Shown here: piece by piece, positions 36,911 through 45,240 of the stretch | Layout of the letters: the number at the start of each line of letters is the position of its first letter | Numbering within the stretch: position 1 is the first letter of the stretch | Assembly: GCA_036651575.1 (NCBI GenBank) | Contig: JAVVXN010000002.1 | Coordinates: 10,901-74,900 of the forward strand | Direction: 5' to 3' | DNA length: 64,000 bases | Source of the DNA: JAVWGW01 sp036651575 | Lineage (GTDB): Bacteria > Actinomycetota > Coriobacteriia > Coriobacteriales > Eggerthellaceae | Made by a program: the position numbers and the translations under genes | The notes under the pieces: model-generated | The model's database searches: none | Told to the model about the DNA's origin: nothing | Seen by the model: the letters and a program-made list of their open reading frames with translations, nothing else

Positions 36911-36948
36911 CGAGCTTGTTCGGTGTTGGTATGCGTCGAACAAGCTCG
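36911..36948. repeat. Perfect inverted repeat upstream of fixA
   Basis: A 12-base perfect inverted repeat (CGAGCTTGTTCG at 36911-36922, CGAACAAGCTCG at 36937-36948) with a 14-base spacer. It ends 37 bases before the fixA start. It may be an operator or an mRNA hairpin in the 243-base gap between the MFS gene and fixA. Confidence 0.6.
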
Positions 36949-36985
36949 GTATCTACCTCGACAGCATAAGAAGGGAAAGATCTCA

Positions 36986-37744
36986 ATGAAAATCGTTGTT
37001 TCTCTCAAGGTTGTTTCTGATGATCAGGACATCCAAGTAGCAGGTGATGGCAGCCTTGATTTTTCCAAGGCACATCGCGTTGTTTCTCCGTATGATTTAA
37101 ACGCTATGGAAGCTGCGGCTCAGATGGCTGCCGCAGCAGCAGAATCTTGCGTTATCGGTATGACCGTGGGTGCCGCCGCCATCAATGACTCCAAATTAAA
37201 GAAAAATATTCTTGCGCGCGGTATCGATGAGCTCTACATGACCGCCGACGACGCGTGTGCCGATCTCGATTCTCGTGCAACCGCCGAAGCTCTGGCGGCG
37301 CTCGTCGCTCAGATCGGCGACTTTGACGTCATCGTATGCGGTGACGGTTCTGCTGACAATTACGCTCAGCAGGTTGATGTTCAACTTGCCGCAAAACTGG
37401 ATTTACCCATCGTCACTGCCGTGACGAAAATCACCCTGCACGATGATTTTCTTGAAGTTGAGCGCCTGCTCGAAGACGTTGTCGAAACCGTTTCCGTGCC
37501 GATGCCTGCAATCCTTACGGTTTCTCCTGACAGTGCTGTGCCTCGCATTCCCGGTATGAAAGATATTCTTGCTGCCGGCAAAAAGCCGTTGAAGGTAGTT
37601 GCCGCACAGGATTGCTTTGCCGCCACGGTGGAAACGCTTTCGTGTACAGCACCCAAGCAAACTGACCGTAAACTGAAAATGTTCGATGCAAGCGAAGATG
37701 GCGCTCTCGAGAGCTTTGCTGCCGCCATTAAAGCTGCTCTTTAA
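36986..37744 (+). CDS. fixA: Electron transfer flavoprotein beta-type subunit FixA
   Basis: A 252-residue ETF beta-family protein starting MKIVVSLKVVSDDQDI, with the nucleotide region DVIVCGDGSADNYAQQV and the ETF beta signature area VERLLEDVVETVSVPMPAI. With FixB it forms the flavoprotein that passes electrons from NADH or another donor towards CaiA; in FixABCX complexes this is linked to flavin-based bifurcation. The gene order fixABCX is complete here and close to caiABC, as in enterobacteria, where the two operons are divergent; here they point the same way. The ribosome site is AAGGGAAAG. Confidence 0.93.
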   Translation: MKIVVSLKVVSDDQDIQVAGDGSLDFSKAHRVVSPYDLNAMEAAAQMAAAAAESCVIGMTVGAAAINDSKLKKNILARGIDELYMTADDACADLDSRATAEALAALVAQIGDFDVIVCGDGSADNYAQQVDVQLAAKLDLPIVTAVTKITLHDDFLEVERLLEDVVETVSVPMPAILTVSPDSAVPRIPGMKDILAAGKKPLKVVAAQDCFAATVETLSCTAPKQTDRKLKMFDASEDGALESFAAAIKAAL

Positions 37745-37762
37745 AGGAAAGGTGACCTTATA

Positions 37763-38650
37763 ATGAAAGCTTTTGTTTTAGCTGAACGCGCCGATGCCGC
37801 TGTGAGCCTGTGTGCTGGTGCTCGCACAATCGCCGATGAGGTTGTTTTTGTGGCGATTGGTGATATGTCGGTTCCTGAGCAGATCGCTGATACTATCGCG
37901 CATATCACGTTGCCTGAAGGTTCTCTTTATGAAGACGCTGCCGGGGTGGTTATCGCTTTTTTCGACGCGGTATCGCCGGAGGTTATTTTTGTTGAGCCGA
38001 CTCGTCGCCTGAAGATTATTGCCGGCAGATTGGCCGCCCATGCGGGTGCGTCGACCATTACCGATGTGATCGAGTTTGATGGTGTTGCCGCAACGAACCG
38101 ATATTTTGGCGGTATTGCCCACAAGACACAAAAAGCGCTTGGCACGGCTGTCTACACGGTCTTTGCCGATGTTTTTACCGATTGCGTTTCTTCTGGGGCG
38201 AATACGGTTGCCGAGCTTGATTGGATCGAGCCAGCCCATCCGCTCACCCTGCTTTCTTCTCGGCCCCTCGAAAAAAGTGGTGTCGATTTATTTAAAGCTG
38301 ATGCGGTTGTTGCTGCGGGCCGTGGTTTCGCTCAAAAGGAAGACCTTGCTTTGGCTCGCGCCTTGTGCGATGCAATCGGTGCTGGCCTTGGCTGTTCACG
38401 TCCTTTGACCGAAGGGGTTGACTGGCTTCCTTCTGAAGTTTATATCGGCGTATCCGGTTTAATGCTTTCGCCGAAGGTGTATATCGGTGTCGGTATCTCT
38501 GGCCAGATGCAGCATATGGTTGGTTGCAATCGCGCAACGACTCTGTTTGCCATCAATAAGGACAAGAATGCCCCCATCTTCAAGCAGTGCGATTACGGTT
38601 TGGTGGGCGACCTTAAAACCGTGCTGCCCGCATTGACCGCGGTGCTCTAG
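37763..38650 (+). CDS. fixB: Electron transfer flavoprotein alpha-type subunit FixB
   Basis: A 295-residue ETF alpha-family protein. The C-terminal FAD-binding domain has YIGVGISGQMQHMVG and FAINKDKNAPIFK, ending with DYGLVGDL, as in all ETF alpha proteins. It pairs with FixA and carries the FAD that delivers electrons to the acyl-CoA dehydrogenase. The N-terminal domain is somewhat shorter than in E. coli FixB (about 313 residues). It starts 18 bases after fixA with an AAAGGAAAGG ribosome site. Confidence 0.93.
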   Translation: MKAFVLAERADAAVSLCAGARTIADEVVFVAIGDMSVPEQIADTIAHITLPEGSLYEDAAGVVIAFFDAVSPEVIFVEPTRRLKIIAGRLAAHAGASTITDVIEFDGVAATNRYFGGIAHKTQKALGTAVYTVFADVFTDCVSSGANTVAELDWIEPAHPLTLLSSRPLEKSGVDLFKADAVVAAGRGFAQKEDLALARALCDAIGAGLGCSRPLTEGVDWLPSEVYIGVSGLMLSPKVYIGVGISGQMQHMVGCNRATTLFAINKDKNAPIFKQCDYGLVGDLKTVLPALTAVL

Positions 38651-38662
38651 AAAGAGGTAATC

Positions 38663-39949
38663 ATGGCAGATTTTGATGCGATCGTTGTCGGTTCTGGTTG
38701 TGCTGGTTCGGTTGCGGCCTACGAGTTGGCGCGCGCCGGCAAATCCGTGCTGGTGATTGAGCGTGGAAACAGTGCCGGTGCGAAAAACATGACCGGTGGG
38801 CGGATCTATTCGCACTCGTTAAAAAAAGTATTTCCTGATTTTGAGATACATGCTCCCCTTGAACGTAAAATAACGCACGAGCGTATCTCGATGCTATCTC
38901 CCGATGCGAACTGCACCGTTGATTTCACTTCGGCAGCGATGAATGAAACGGGTAAGGATTCCTACACCGTCTTGCGTGCCGTGTTTGACCCGTGGCTGGC
39001 GCAACAGGCCGAAGACGCAGGAGCCGAATATATTTACGGTATCGCCGTAGAGGATCTGATCGAACAAGACGGCAAAATTATTGGTGTTATGGCAGGCGAA
39101 GACGAAATTACCGCTGATGTTGTCGTGCTGTGCGATGGGGTGAATTCTCTTTTGACCGAAAAGGCTGTCGGTTTTAAGCGTCCCGCTGCGTCTGCTTTGG
39201 CTGTCGGAATCAAGCAGATTATCGAACTTCCCGAAAGGGTCATCGACGATCGCTTGCTGTGTGCGCAAGGCGAAGGTGCCGCCTGGTTGTTTGCAGGGGA
39301 CGCAACCTGTGGTCATGTTGGCGGCGGCTTTATGTATACGAATAAAGCGTCTATCTCATTGGGCCTGGTGGCGACGATTTCCGATGCGGCAACATCTGAC
39401 ATTCCGGTGTATCAGATGCTCGAGAACTTCAAAGCCCATCCGGCCGTAGCGCCGCTTATCCGTGGTGGTCGCGTACTTGAACATTCTGGCCACATGGTTC
39501 CTGAAGGGGGTCTTGATATGATGTGTGACCTGGTCGGTGACGGTGTCATGGTGGCCGGCGAGTCGGCTATGATGTGCGTCAATCTCGGATACCTGGTGCG
39601 GGGTATGGACTATGCGATCGCGGCCGGTATGCATGCGGGGCAGTGTGCCGCCCGCGCGCTTGATGCAGGGGATACCTCGAAGGCGGGATTGCAGTGCTAT
39701 GTCGATGCGCTCAATGAGAGTTTCGTACTCAAGGATCTCAAGCAATTTCGCCGTTTTCCGCACTTTATGGAATCGACTCCGCGTATGTTTAATGAATATC
39801 CTGCTCTGGTGCGTGACGTTATGAATGAGATGTTCGTTGTCGACGGCCAACCGGTTAAGCCGCTTAAGAAGTCGATTATGCCCCTCGTGAAAAACATTGG
39901 CATGATGAACCTTTTGAAAGATGTAAGAGGAGGCATGAAGGCCTTATGA
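38663..39949 (+). CDS. fixC: FAD-dependent oxidoreductase FixC (ETF:quinone oxidoreductase-like)
   Basis: A 428-residue flavoprotein, the same length as E. coli FixC. The FAD motif is IVVGSGCAGSVAAYELARAG, followed by RGNSAGAKNMTGGRIYSH. Further conserved parts are VVLCDGVNSLL and GDGVMVAGESAMM. It is homologous to the flavin domain of ETF:ubiquinone oxidoreductase and works with FixX, which supplies the iron-sulfur cluster, to move electrons between FixAB and the quinone pool or ferredoxin. It begins 12 bases after fixB and overlaps fixX by four bases. Confidence 0.94.
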   Translation: MADFDAIVVGSGCAGSVAAYELARAGKSVLVIERGNSAGAKNMTGGRIYSHSLKKVFPDFEIHAPLERKITHERISMLSPDANCTVDFTSAAMNETGKDSYTVLRAVFDPWLAQQAEDAGAEYIYGIAVEDLIEQDGKIIGVMAGEDEITADVVVLCDGVNSLLTEKAVGFKRPAASALAVGIKQIIELPERVIDDRLLCAQGEGAAWLFAGDATCGHVGGGFMYTNKASISLGLVATISDAATSDIPVYQMLENFKAHPAVAPLIRGGRVLEHSGHMVPEGGLDMMCDLVGDGVMVAGESAMMCVNLGYLVRGMDYAIAAGMHAGQCAARALDAGDTSKAGLQCYVDALNESFVLKDLKQFRRFPHFMESTPRMFNEYPALVRDVMNEMFVVDGQPVKPLKKSIMPLVKNIGMMNLLKDVRGGMKAL

Positions 39950-40245
39950 ATATCTTAAAGCCAATAACGGTCAATGTTGATGAATTTTTAGCACTCAACA
40001 AATATAACGTCGATGAGGAACACGCCCATATCGAACTTGCTGAAGACCTCGATACTGCAGAGTTTATGAAGCTTGTTCGAGTGTGTCCTGCAGCTCTTTA
40101 CAAAATTGATGAGGATGGTGTCAAATCCTTCGATTATGCGGGATGTCTTGAGTGTGGTACGTGTCGGATCATCTGCGGTGACACCATTATTAAGAAATGG
40201 GAAAATCCGCAGCCAACGATGGGTGTTGAGTATCGCTTTGGGTAG
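39946..40245 (+). CDS. fixX: Ferredoxin-like protein FixX
   Basis: A 99-residue iron-sulfur protein. Cysteines in RVCPAALY and CLECGTCRIIC provide one [4Fe-4S] cluster (the second set of ligands of a bacterial ferredoxin is lost), as in other FixX proteins. It is equivalent to the C-terminal cluster domain of ETF:quinone oxidoreductase. The ATG overlaps the fixC stop (ATGA), so the two are translationally coupled. It ends the locus and a terminator follows. Confidence 0.93.
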   Translation: MNILKPITVNVDEFLALNKYNVDEEHAHIELAEDLDTAEFMKLVRVCPAALYKIDEDGVKSFDYAGCLECGTCRIICGDTIIKKWENPQPTMGVEYRFG

Positions 40246-40302
40246 ACGCTTTGCCGTTGTCTGTTCGTGCACCATGTTTCTTTTAATTTAATTGTGAACC
40301 TT

Positions 40303-40348
40303 AAAACCTCGCGCGTTGTATGCAAATACCAACGCGTGAGGTTTTTTT
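40303..40348 (+). terminator. Rho-independent terminator of the fix operon
   Basis: A stem formed by CCTCGCGCGTTG and CAACGCGTGAGG (one internal mismatch), followed by seven T residues. It ends the fixABCX transcript. The rest of the 340-base gap to the next gene (40349-40585) holds nothing else that I can name beyond an A-rich stretch before the EAL gene. Confidence 0.85.
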
Positions 40349-40585
40349 GTCTCGCTGTGTTTTAGTGTCGTTTTGAAGCGATCTGAGCGATATCGTGCTT
40401 TAGCTGCGTGATTGAGCCGGTTTAAGAGGGATTTGACCTGCCGTTTTTTTCGGGGCCTTTCATGGTGACGGACTATTTTTTCCCGGGGAAGGAGTTGCCC
40501 TTTTATCGGTAGGGTATTCGTGGTACTGTTAGCAAAGAAATGTGTACTTGCGAGACCGGATATAGTGCAAAAAGGAGGATTTCTT

Positions 40586-42898
40586 ATGGACTTTCTGCTG
40601 ATGAATAAGAAATTTTCCGTAAAAAACATCCGCTCTTACATGCTTGCGGGTTTACTTTTTTGCGTTGTTACCCTCCTGGTAGGAATCGCTTGTTTTCAAT
40701 ACTATCTTCAGCTGCAGGATACGGTTAAAACCGAGGCCGGCGGTTATATGATGGAAATCTCGAAACAGATCGGTACCAACGCAAGCAAAACTATCGACGA
40801 TAATTTTTCGGTATTGAGCACGGTGGCAGCCGTGTTGGAAGATCCTCGGATCAATACGTATGCGCAACTGCAATCCTTGATCAATCGACAGCGAAATTTG
40901 TGGCATTATGAAAAGATGCTGCTCATTGATTCTTCCGGTGTTGCCTATGATGACCAGGGGAAAACCGTTGTCCTGGAAAACACCGAATGCGTGCGTAATG
41001 CGGTGATCAATCGAGTTCCTTCTTTGACTACGTCACAGGTTATCGCGGGTCAAGAAAGCGTCGTGTTCGCCATCCCGCTTAATGATGTCGTGATCGAAGG
41101 AAAGACGATGCTCGCGTTGGCGACAAGTTATGATTCGGCCACCTTTGATACGCTGCTGTCTATGACGGCTTTTGAGGGGCAGGGGTATGCTCACATCGTT
41201 CGTGGAGACGGCAGCGTGGTTATCAGGTCGAGTTCTCCGAATGCGCTTGAAACCGGCTATAACATCTTAAACTCCCTTTCCAGCGCTACGCTGATAGGTA
41301 AGAAGAGCTGGGATGATGTCAAGGCGGATATCGCGTCGGGCGGCAACGGCCAAATAGAGTTTTCCATGGGTTCTGAGCGTGAATATATGACCTACTTACC
41401 TCTTGCTACGCAGGGGTGGAGTCTTTTGACGTTTGTGCCCGTTTCCGCAGTCAACGCCAAGTCGAATATTTTGATGAATATTACGCTGTTGCTGTGCGGC
41501 TCGATCGCCCTTTCTTTTTCTCTTTTGACGGTGTTTTTGGTGTTGACGTTTTATCGAAGCAGAAAAAAACTCGAGCGTATTGCCTATGTTGATTCCGTTA
41601 CGGGAGGAAACACCATTGAGCGGTTCTACGAGCTGGCGAATGCCTGCTTGAAAGCTGCCGACAAGGATCGTCACGCGCTGATCTATGTCAACATCGAGAA
41701 GTTCAAATTGCTCAACGAGCAGTTTGGTAAGGATGCTTGTGATGAAATCTTGCGCAGTATCGAATGCGGCATCAGTTCAGATTTAGGAAAACATGAGTGC
41801 GTTGGTCGTCAAGCTGCCGATAATTTCTGTGTGCTGGTGCGCTATGAAACCGAAGATTTGATGGCGCATCGTTTCGAGGCGTGGTGTGAAAACGCTGAAC
41901 GGACCATGGAAGAAAATGGGTTTTCCTGGGTGCCTCTGACGATGGGATTTGGTGTTTTCCTGATAGAGGATACCTCCATGCCGTTTACTTACATGATTGA
42001 TCGGGCGAAGCTTGCTTTGTCGGAAGCCTCGAGTGTCTTTCAGGGCAAGATGCGCTATGCGCTCTACGACGAAGCTATTCGTCGCTTGATCGTGCGGGAA
42101 AAAGAGCTTGAAGATATGATGGAGCCCGCTTTGGCGCAGGGGGAGTTTCAGGTATATCTGCAGCCAAAATACGACGTGCAAACAGAACTGGTTTCAGGTG
42201 CGGAGGCATTGGTCCGCTGGGAGAGCGCCTCGGAGGGGATGCTTTTTCCCGATGAGTTTATTCCGCTGTTCGAAAAGAACGGGTTTATCATCGAGCTTGA
42301 TTTTTGGGTGTTTGAGGTGGTTTGCAAAACGCTCCGTTCGTGGATCGATGCGGGGATTGAACCGGTCAAGGTGTCGGTTAACTGTTCTCGTATGCACTTG
42401 CGAGATACCGATTTTATCGCCCGCTATCAGGCTCTTGCCGACCGCTACGATGTTCCGAGACGCTATCTTGAAATCGAGTTGACGGAAAACACTGTTTTCG
42501 AAGACGTTGAGCATCTTTCTCAGATTATCGGTGAGATCCGTGCCCAGGGATTTGGGTGTTCCATGGATGATTTCGGCAGTGGTTATTCTTCGCTCAATCT
42601 CATTCAGGATATTCCGGTTGATACCTTAAAGCTCGATAAGGTCTTTTTCAAAAAGAGCGCTATCGGTACCGAGCGCAGTGAAGCGGTTATCGAAAGTATT
42701 ATTTCTATGTCGAAAGCTCTCTGTATGGAAACGGTTGCCGAAGGCATAGAGGAGCGTTTCCAAGTTGACCTGCTCAAACGGTTGCACTGCGACTACGCTC
42801 AGGGGTATTTCTTTGCTCGTCCTCTGCCTATCGTTCAGTTTGAACAGCTGGTATTCAAGCGACAGATCAATGATGCTGCGTCTGATCGGAAGGGGTGA
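40586..42898 (+). CDS. Membrane sensor c-di-GMP phosphodiesterase (degenerate GGDEF + EAL)
   Basis: A 770-residue inner-membrane sensor. An N-terminal helix (about residues 15-37) and a second at about 295-320 enclose an extracytoplasmic Cache-like sensor domain. The GGDEF domain is degenerate: the signature position reads GRQAADNF (residues 407-414), so cyclase activity is not expected. The EAL domain keeps GAEALVRW (Glu540), VNCSR, ELTENTV, MDDFGSGYSSL, TLKLDK and ETVAEGIE, so c-di-GMP hydrolysis is likely. It is followed after 6 bases by a solute-binding lipoprotein, which probably acts as its ligand-capture partner. ATG 40586 has AAAGGAGG upstream. Confidence 0.9.
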   Translation: MDFLLMNKKFSVKNIRSYMLAGLLFCVVTLLVGIACFQYYLQLQDTVKTEAGGYMMEISKQIGTNASKTIDDNFSVLSTVAAVLEDPRINTYAQLQSLINRQRNLWHYEKMLLIDSSGVAYDDQGKTVVLENTECVRNAVINRVPSLTTSQVIAGQESVVFAIPLNDVVIEGKTMLALATSYDSATFDTLLSMTAFEGQGYAHIVRGDGSVVIRSSSPNALETGYNILNSLSSATLIGKKSWDDVKADIASGGNGQIEFSMGSEREYMTYLPLATQGWSLLTFVPVSAVNAKSNILMNITLLLCGSIALSFSLLTVFLVLTFYRSRKKLERIAYVDSVTGGNTIERFYELANACLKAADKDRHALIYVNIEKFKLLNEQFGKDACDEILRSIECGISSDLGKHECVGRQAADNFCVLVRYETEDLMAHRFEAWCENAERTMEENGFSWVPLTMGFGVFLIEDTSMPFTYMIDRAKLALSEASSVFQGKMRYALYDEAIRRLIVREKELEDMMEPALAQGEFQVYLQPKYDVQTELVSGAEALVRWESASEGMLFPDEFIPLFEKNGFIIELDFWVFEVVCKTLRSWIDAGIEPVKVSVNCSRMHLRDTDFIARYQALADRYDVPRRYLEIELTENTVFEDVEHLSQIIGEIRAQGFGCSMDDFGSGYSSLNLIQDIPVDTLKLDKVFFKKSAIGTERSEAVIESIISMSKALCMETVAEGIEERFQVDLLKRLHCDYAQGYFFARPLPIVQFEQLVFKRQINDAASDRKG

Positions 42899-42904
42899 TT
42901 TTTG

Positions 42905-44821
42905 ATGGTTTCTTTTCTGAAACGTCACGTGTCTGCGTTTTGTATCGCACTTCTCGTTTGCGGTGGGGGATTTGCGGCGATGGGGCTGATGTCGTGTGGC
43001 TCAGCGGCACCGGCAGGCACGGCTTCTGATGACATCGTGACGCAGACGGTGTCCGATCCCGACAAAATACCGGTGACCATGTTGGTGAAAAATGCCTTTT
43101 CGCTCGATGCCTTCGAGAAAAGCGCGGAAGAAAAATTTCCCCAACTCGATATCATTCAGGTAGGTAATTTTACTTCCGATATGGGAACGGATGAATACGA
43201 AGCGCGTCTTAAGAACGGTGATTTGACCGATATTGTGATGACGTGGCCTTTGGATGTTGGCGACGAGTATTGGAAAGATCAGCTGCTCGATTTGTCGGCT
43301 TTACCCATGACGGGTAAATACACCACGACGATGCTCGATGATATTTCCCAGGATGGTCAACTGTTCTATCTGCCCGGGCCTTCGCAGGTGCGGGGTATTG
43401 TATACAACAAAACCCTGTTCAGCGAAAAGGGTTGGGAAGTGCCGCAGGATTTTGATGGTTTTATCGAGTTGTGTCAAACCATCGAGCGTGATGGCATCCG
43501 CTCGCTACAGCTCGGTCTCGGAAACGAAGAAGTGCTTGATACCGCCTTTGTTGGCTATGGCTATAAGAGCGCTTTTAGCACGCCCGAAAACGCGCAGTGG
43601 CGCGCGGCTTACGATGAGGGGGTCGGCAGCTTTGCCGACAACTGCTTACCTGCCCTGCAGACATTTCAAACACTCATTGATGAGGGCGTTCTCAAGCCAG
43701 CTGATCTGGATATCACCTATGCCGATCGTGAGTACCTGTTGTTTTCTCGGCAGTGTGCCATGGTGGAAGATTCAGTGCTCATGACCCACATGGGAAACGA
43801 AAAAACCGGGACAACCGACGAGTTTGCCTTGATGCCCTTTTTCAATCCGGGAACCAACGGCGATTGGGCTCGCTTGTATCCTGTGTGCTATGTTGGCGCG
43901 AATAAAAATCTTGCCGAATCCGACGACAAGCACAAGCACAATCTCGTGATGCAGCTGTTGGAATATATCAGTACTCCCGAGGGGCAAGTGGCTCTGATCG
44001 GTGACAACGGAACGATGATTTCGAGTTTGAAAGGGGTTGCAGCCCCGAATGTCCCTGAAATAGAGGCGCTGTCTCAGACGCTTGATCAGGGGCGTTCTGC
44101 GGTTTTCCCGGTGCTTAAACGCTCACAAGAAGCTTTGCGTACCGGCTTGTCCGGGATGGTGGATGGCTCTCTGGCAGCCGACGACGTGGTTGCTTTAGTG
44201 GATGCGCAAAACGGCGCACCACCAACACCGCCGCGTTTCCCGTCGCTTGGCAGCGCAACAGCTGATTTCACCCTCCTTGAGACGGGAAATTTTATTACCG
44301 ACGCGATGCGCGCTAAAACGGGGTGCGATGTTGCTCTTTTTCTCGACAACGGGAAAGACGGTAAAACTAACGGCAAGGGTGTGAGCGCGCGTTTTTACCA
44401 CGGAGAATTGACCGATGTCGATATCAAACGGGTATATCCCGATGTGAGACGCGGTGAAACGGGCGAAATTTGGAAAGTTACCATGTCGGGTGATGATCTG
44501 CTCAAAACCCTTGAGTATGCGATTCCTGTTGATCATGACCAGACCGGTTGGTTCTACTATTTTTCGGGATTACAAATGGAATACGCGCCCGCCGCTGATC
44601 CGGGTACCCGGATCCATTCGATTCAGGACAAAGAGGGCAAGGCGATCGATCGTCAGAAGACGTACTCCATCGCAGTTATGGATGACAGCGTGCCCGCTGA
44701 GTACGTACGGTCATGCGAAAAAACCGGCATCTTTATCCCGGAGTTACTCAGAGATGAGATCGGGGAACGTCACAGCATCACACCCAGCGGTGATGGGCGA
44801 TTTGTCGTTGCGCAGCCCTGA
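42905..44821 (+). CDS. Lipoprotein fusing a solute-binding protein to a 5'-nucleotidase C-terminal-like domain
   Basis: A 638-residue lipoprotein with signal peptide and lipobox LMSC (Cys31). Residues about 50-400 resemble a family 1 extracellular solute-binding protein: a TDIVMTWPLDV segment, PGPSQVRGIVYNKTLF and EYISTPEGQVALIG. Residues about 420-635 resemble the C-terminal domain of 5'-nucleotidase/UshA proteins: LLETGNFITDAMRAKTGCDV, VYPDVRRGETGEIWKVTMSG, and KTYSIAVMDD. No metallophosphatase domain is present. No ABC permease or ATPase is nearby; the partner is instead the upstream EAL protein, six bases away. ATG 42905 is preferred over TTG 42902. The function is probably ligand sensing. 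Confidence 0.82.
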   Translation: MVSFLKRHVSAFCIALLVCGGGFAAMGLMSCGSAAPAGTASDDIVTQTVSDPDKIPVTMLVKNAFSLDAFEKSAEEKFPQLDIIQVGNFTSDMGTDEYEARLKNGDLTDIVMTWPLDVGDEYWKDQLLDLSALPMTGKYTTTMLDDISQDGQLFYLPGPSQVRGIVYNKTLFSEKGWEVPQDFDGFIELCQTIERDGIRSLQLGLGNEEVLDTAFVGYGYKSAFSTPENAQWRAAYDEGVGSFADNCLPALQTFQTLIDEGVLKPADLDITYADREYLLFSRQCAMVEDSVLMTHMGNEKTGTTDEFALMPFFNPGTNGDWARLYPVCYVGANKNLAESDDKHKHNLVMQLLEYISTPEGQVALIGDNGTMISSLKGVAAPNVPEIEALSQTLDQGRSAVFPVLKRSQEALRTGLSGMVDGSLAADDVVALVDAQNGAPPTPPRFPSLGSATADFTLLETGNFITDAMRAKTGCDVALFLDNGKDGKTNGKGVSARFYHGELTDVDIKRVYPDVRRGETGEIWKVTMSGDDLLKTLEYAIPVDHDQTGWFYYFSGLQMEYAPAADPGTRIHSIQDKEGKAIDRQKTYSIAVMDDSVPAEYVRSCEKTGIFIPELLRDEIGERHSITPSGDGRFVVAQP

Positions 44822-44854
44822 GATCCTCGTCACCGAAAGAATGCCCGGTGCGAC

Positions 44855-44884
44855 TTGACAGTGGCGAGGTCGTTCTTCTACTCT
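44855..44884 (+). promoter_or_regulatory. Possible promoter of the thi leader
   Basis: A perfect TTGACA (44855-44860) with an 18-base spacer and a weak -10 (TACTCT at 44879-44884). It is the only good -35 between the lipoprotein and thiS. If used, the transcript would run through both terminator hairpins before thiS. Confidence 0.4.
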
Positions 44885-44900
44885 AACACCTAGAGTATGC

Positions 44901-44957
44901 AGCGCATACGAAGGGGCGCACCACCACGGGTGCGGCTTTCTTCGTATGCGCTTTTTT
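44901..44957 (+). terminator. First of two tandem terminators before thiS
   Basis: A 13-base perfect stem (AGCGCATACGAAG at 44901-44913, CTTCGTATGCGCT at 44940-44952) with an inner hairpin GCGCACC/GGTGCG, followed by TTTTTT. It ends the upstream operon or acts in the thi leader. Confidence 0.88.
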
Positions 44958-44962
44958 ATTGG

Positions 44963-45015
44963 CTCACCACCCGAAGAACGCACTTCTCATGCGTCAGCGA
45001 GGTGGTGAGTTTTTT
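44963..45015 (+). terminator. Second tandem terminator, 30 bases before thiS
   Basis: A 9-base perfect stem (CTCACCACC at 44963-44971, GGTGGTGAG at 45001-45009), with a smaller hairpin ACGCA/TGCGT inside the loop, followed by six T residues. It is only 30 bases before the thiS start, so it must be bypassed for the thi operon to be expressed. No TPP-riboswitch sequence is seen. Confidence 0.82.
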
Positions 45016-45044
45016 GCGTGATTGGTGTTGAAGGGAGTTTACGT

Positions 45045-45239
45045 ATGATGATTAACGGGGTGTTTTGCGAGGGCGTTGAAAAGATGACCCTTGCCGCATT
45101 TATCGAGGATAGGGGATATGACCGCGCACGGGTGGCTTGCGAGCTCAATGGCGCTATCGTGTCGCGCTCCCGATACGATACGTGCATGCTTGCCGATGTC
45201 GATCGTCTTGAAATCGTCCATTTCGTGGGGGGTGGCTGA
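45045..45239 (+). CDS. thiS: Sulfur carrier protein ThiS
   Basis: A 64-residue beta-grasp protein. The N-terminal MMINGVFCEG, the central NGAIVSRSRYD and the C-terminal LEIVHFVGGG fit ThiS. The terminal glycine is adenylated by ThiF and then thiocarboxylated to donate sulfur to the thiazole ring. It ends with three glycines rather than the usual two. Start ATG 45045 (or 45048) follows AAGGGAG. It overlaps nothing; the gap to thiF is one base. Confidence 0.92.
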   Translation: MMINGVFCEGVEKMTLAAFIEDRGYDRARVACELNGAIVSRSRYDTCMLADVDRLEIVHFVGGG

Positions 45240-45240
45240 T

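Noticed and set aside
36986..40245. fixABCX as nitrogen-fixation genes
   Set aside because: No nif genes are in view, and the adjacent caiABC genes explain the electron-transfer module.
41580..42060. Active diguanylate cyclase in the GGDEF region
   Set aside because: The signature reads GRQAADNF, lacking the metal- and substrate-binding residues.
44822..45044. TPP riboswitch upstream of thiS
   Set aside because: The characteristic Thi-box segments were looked for and not found; only terminator hairpins are present.
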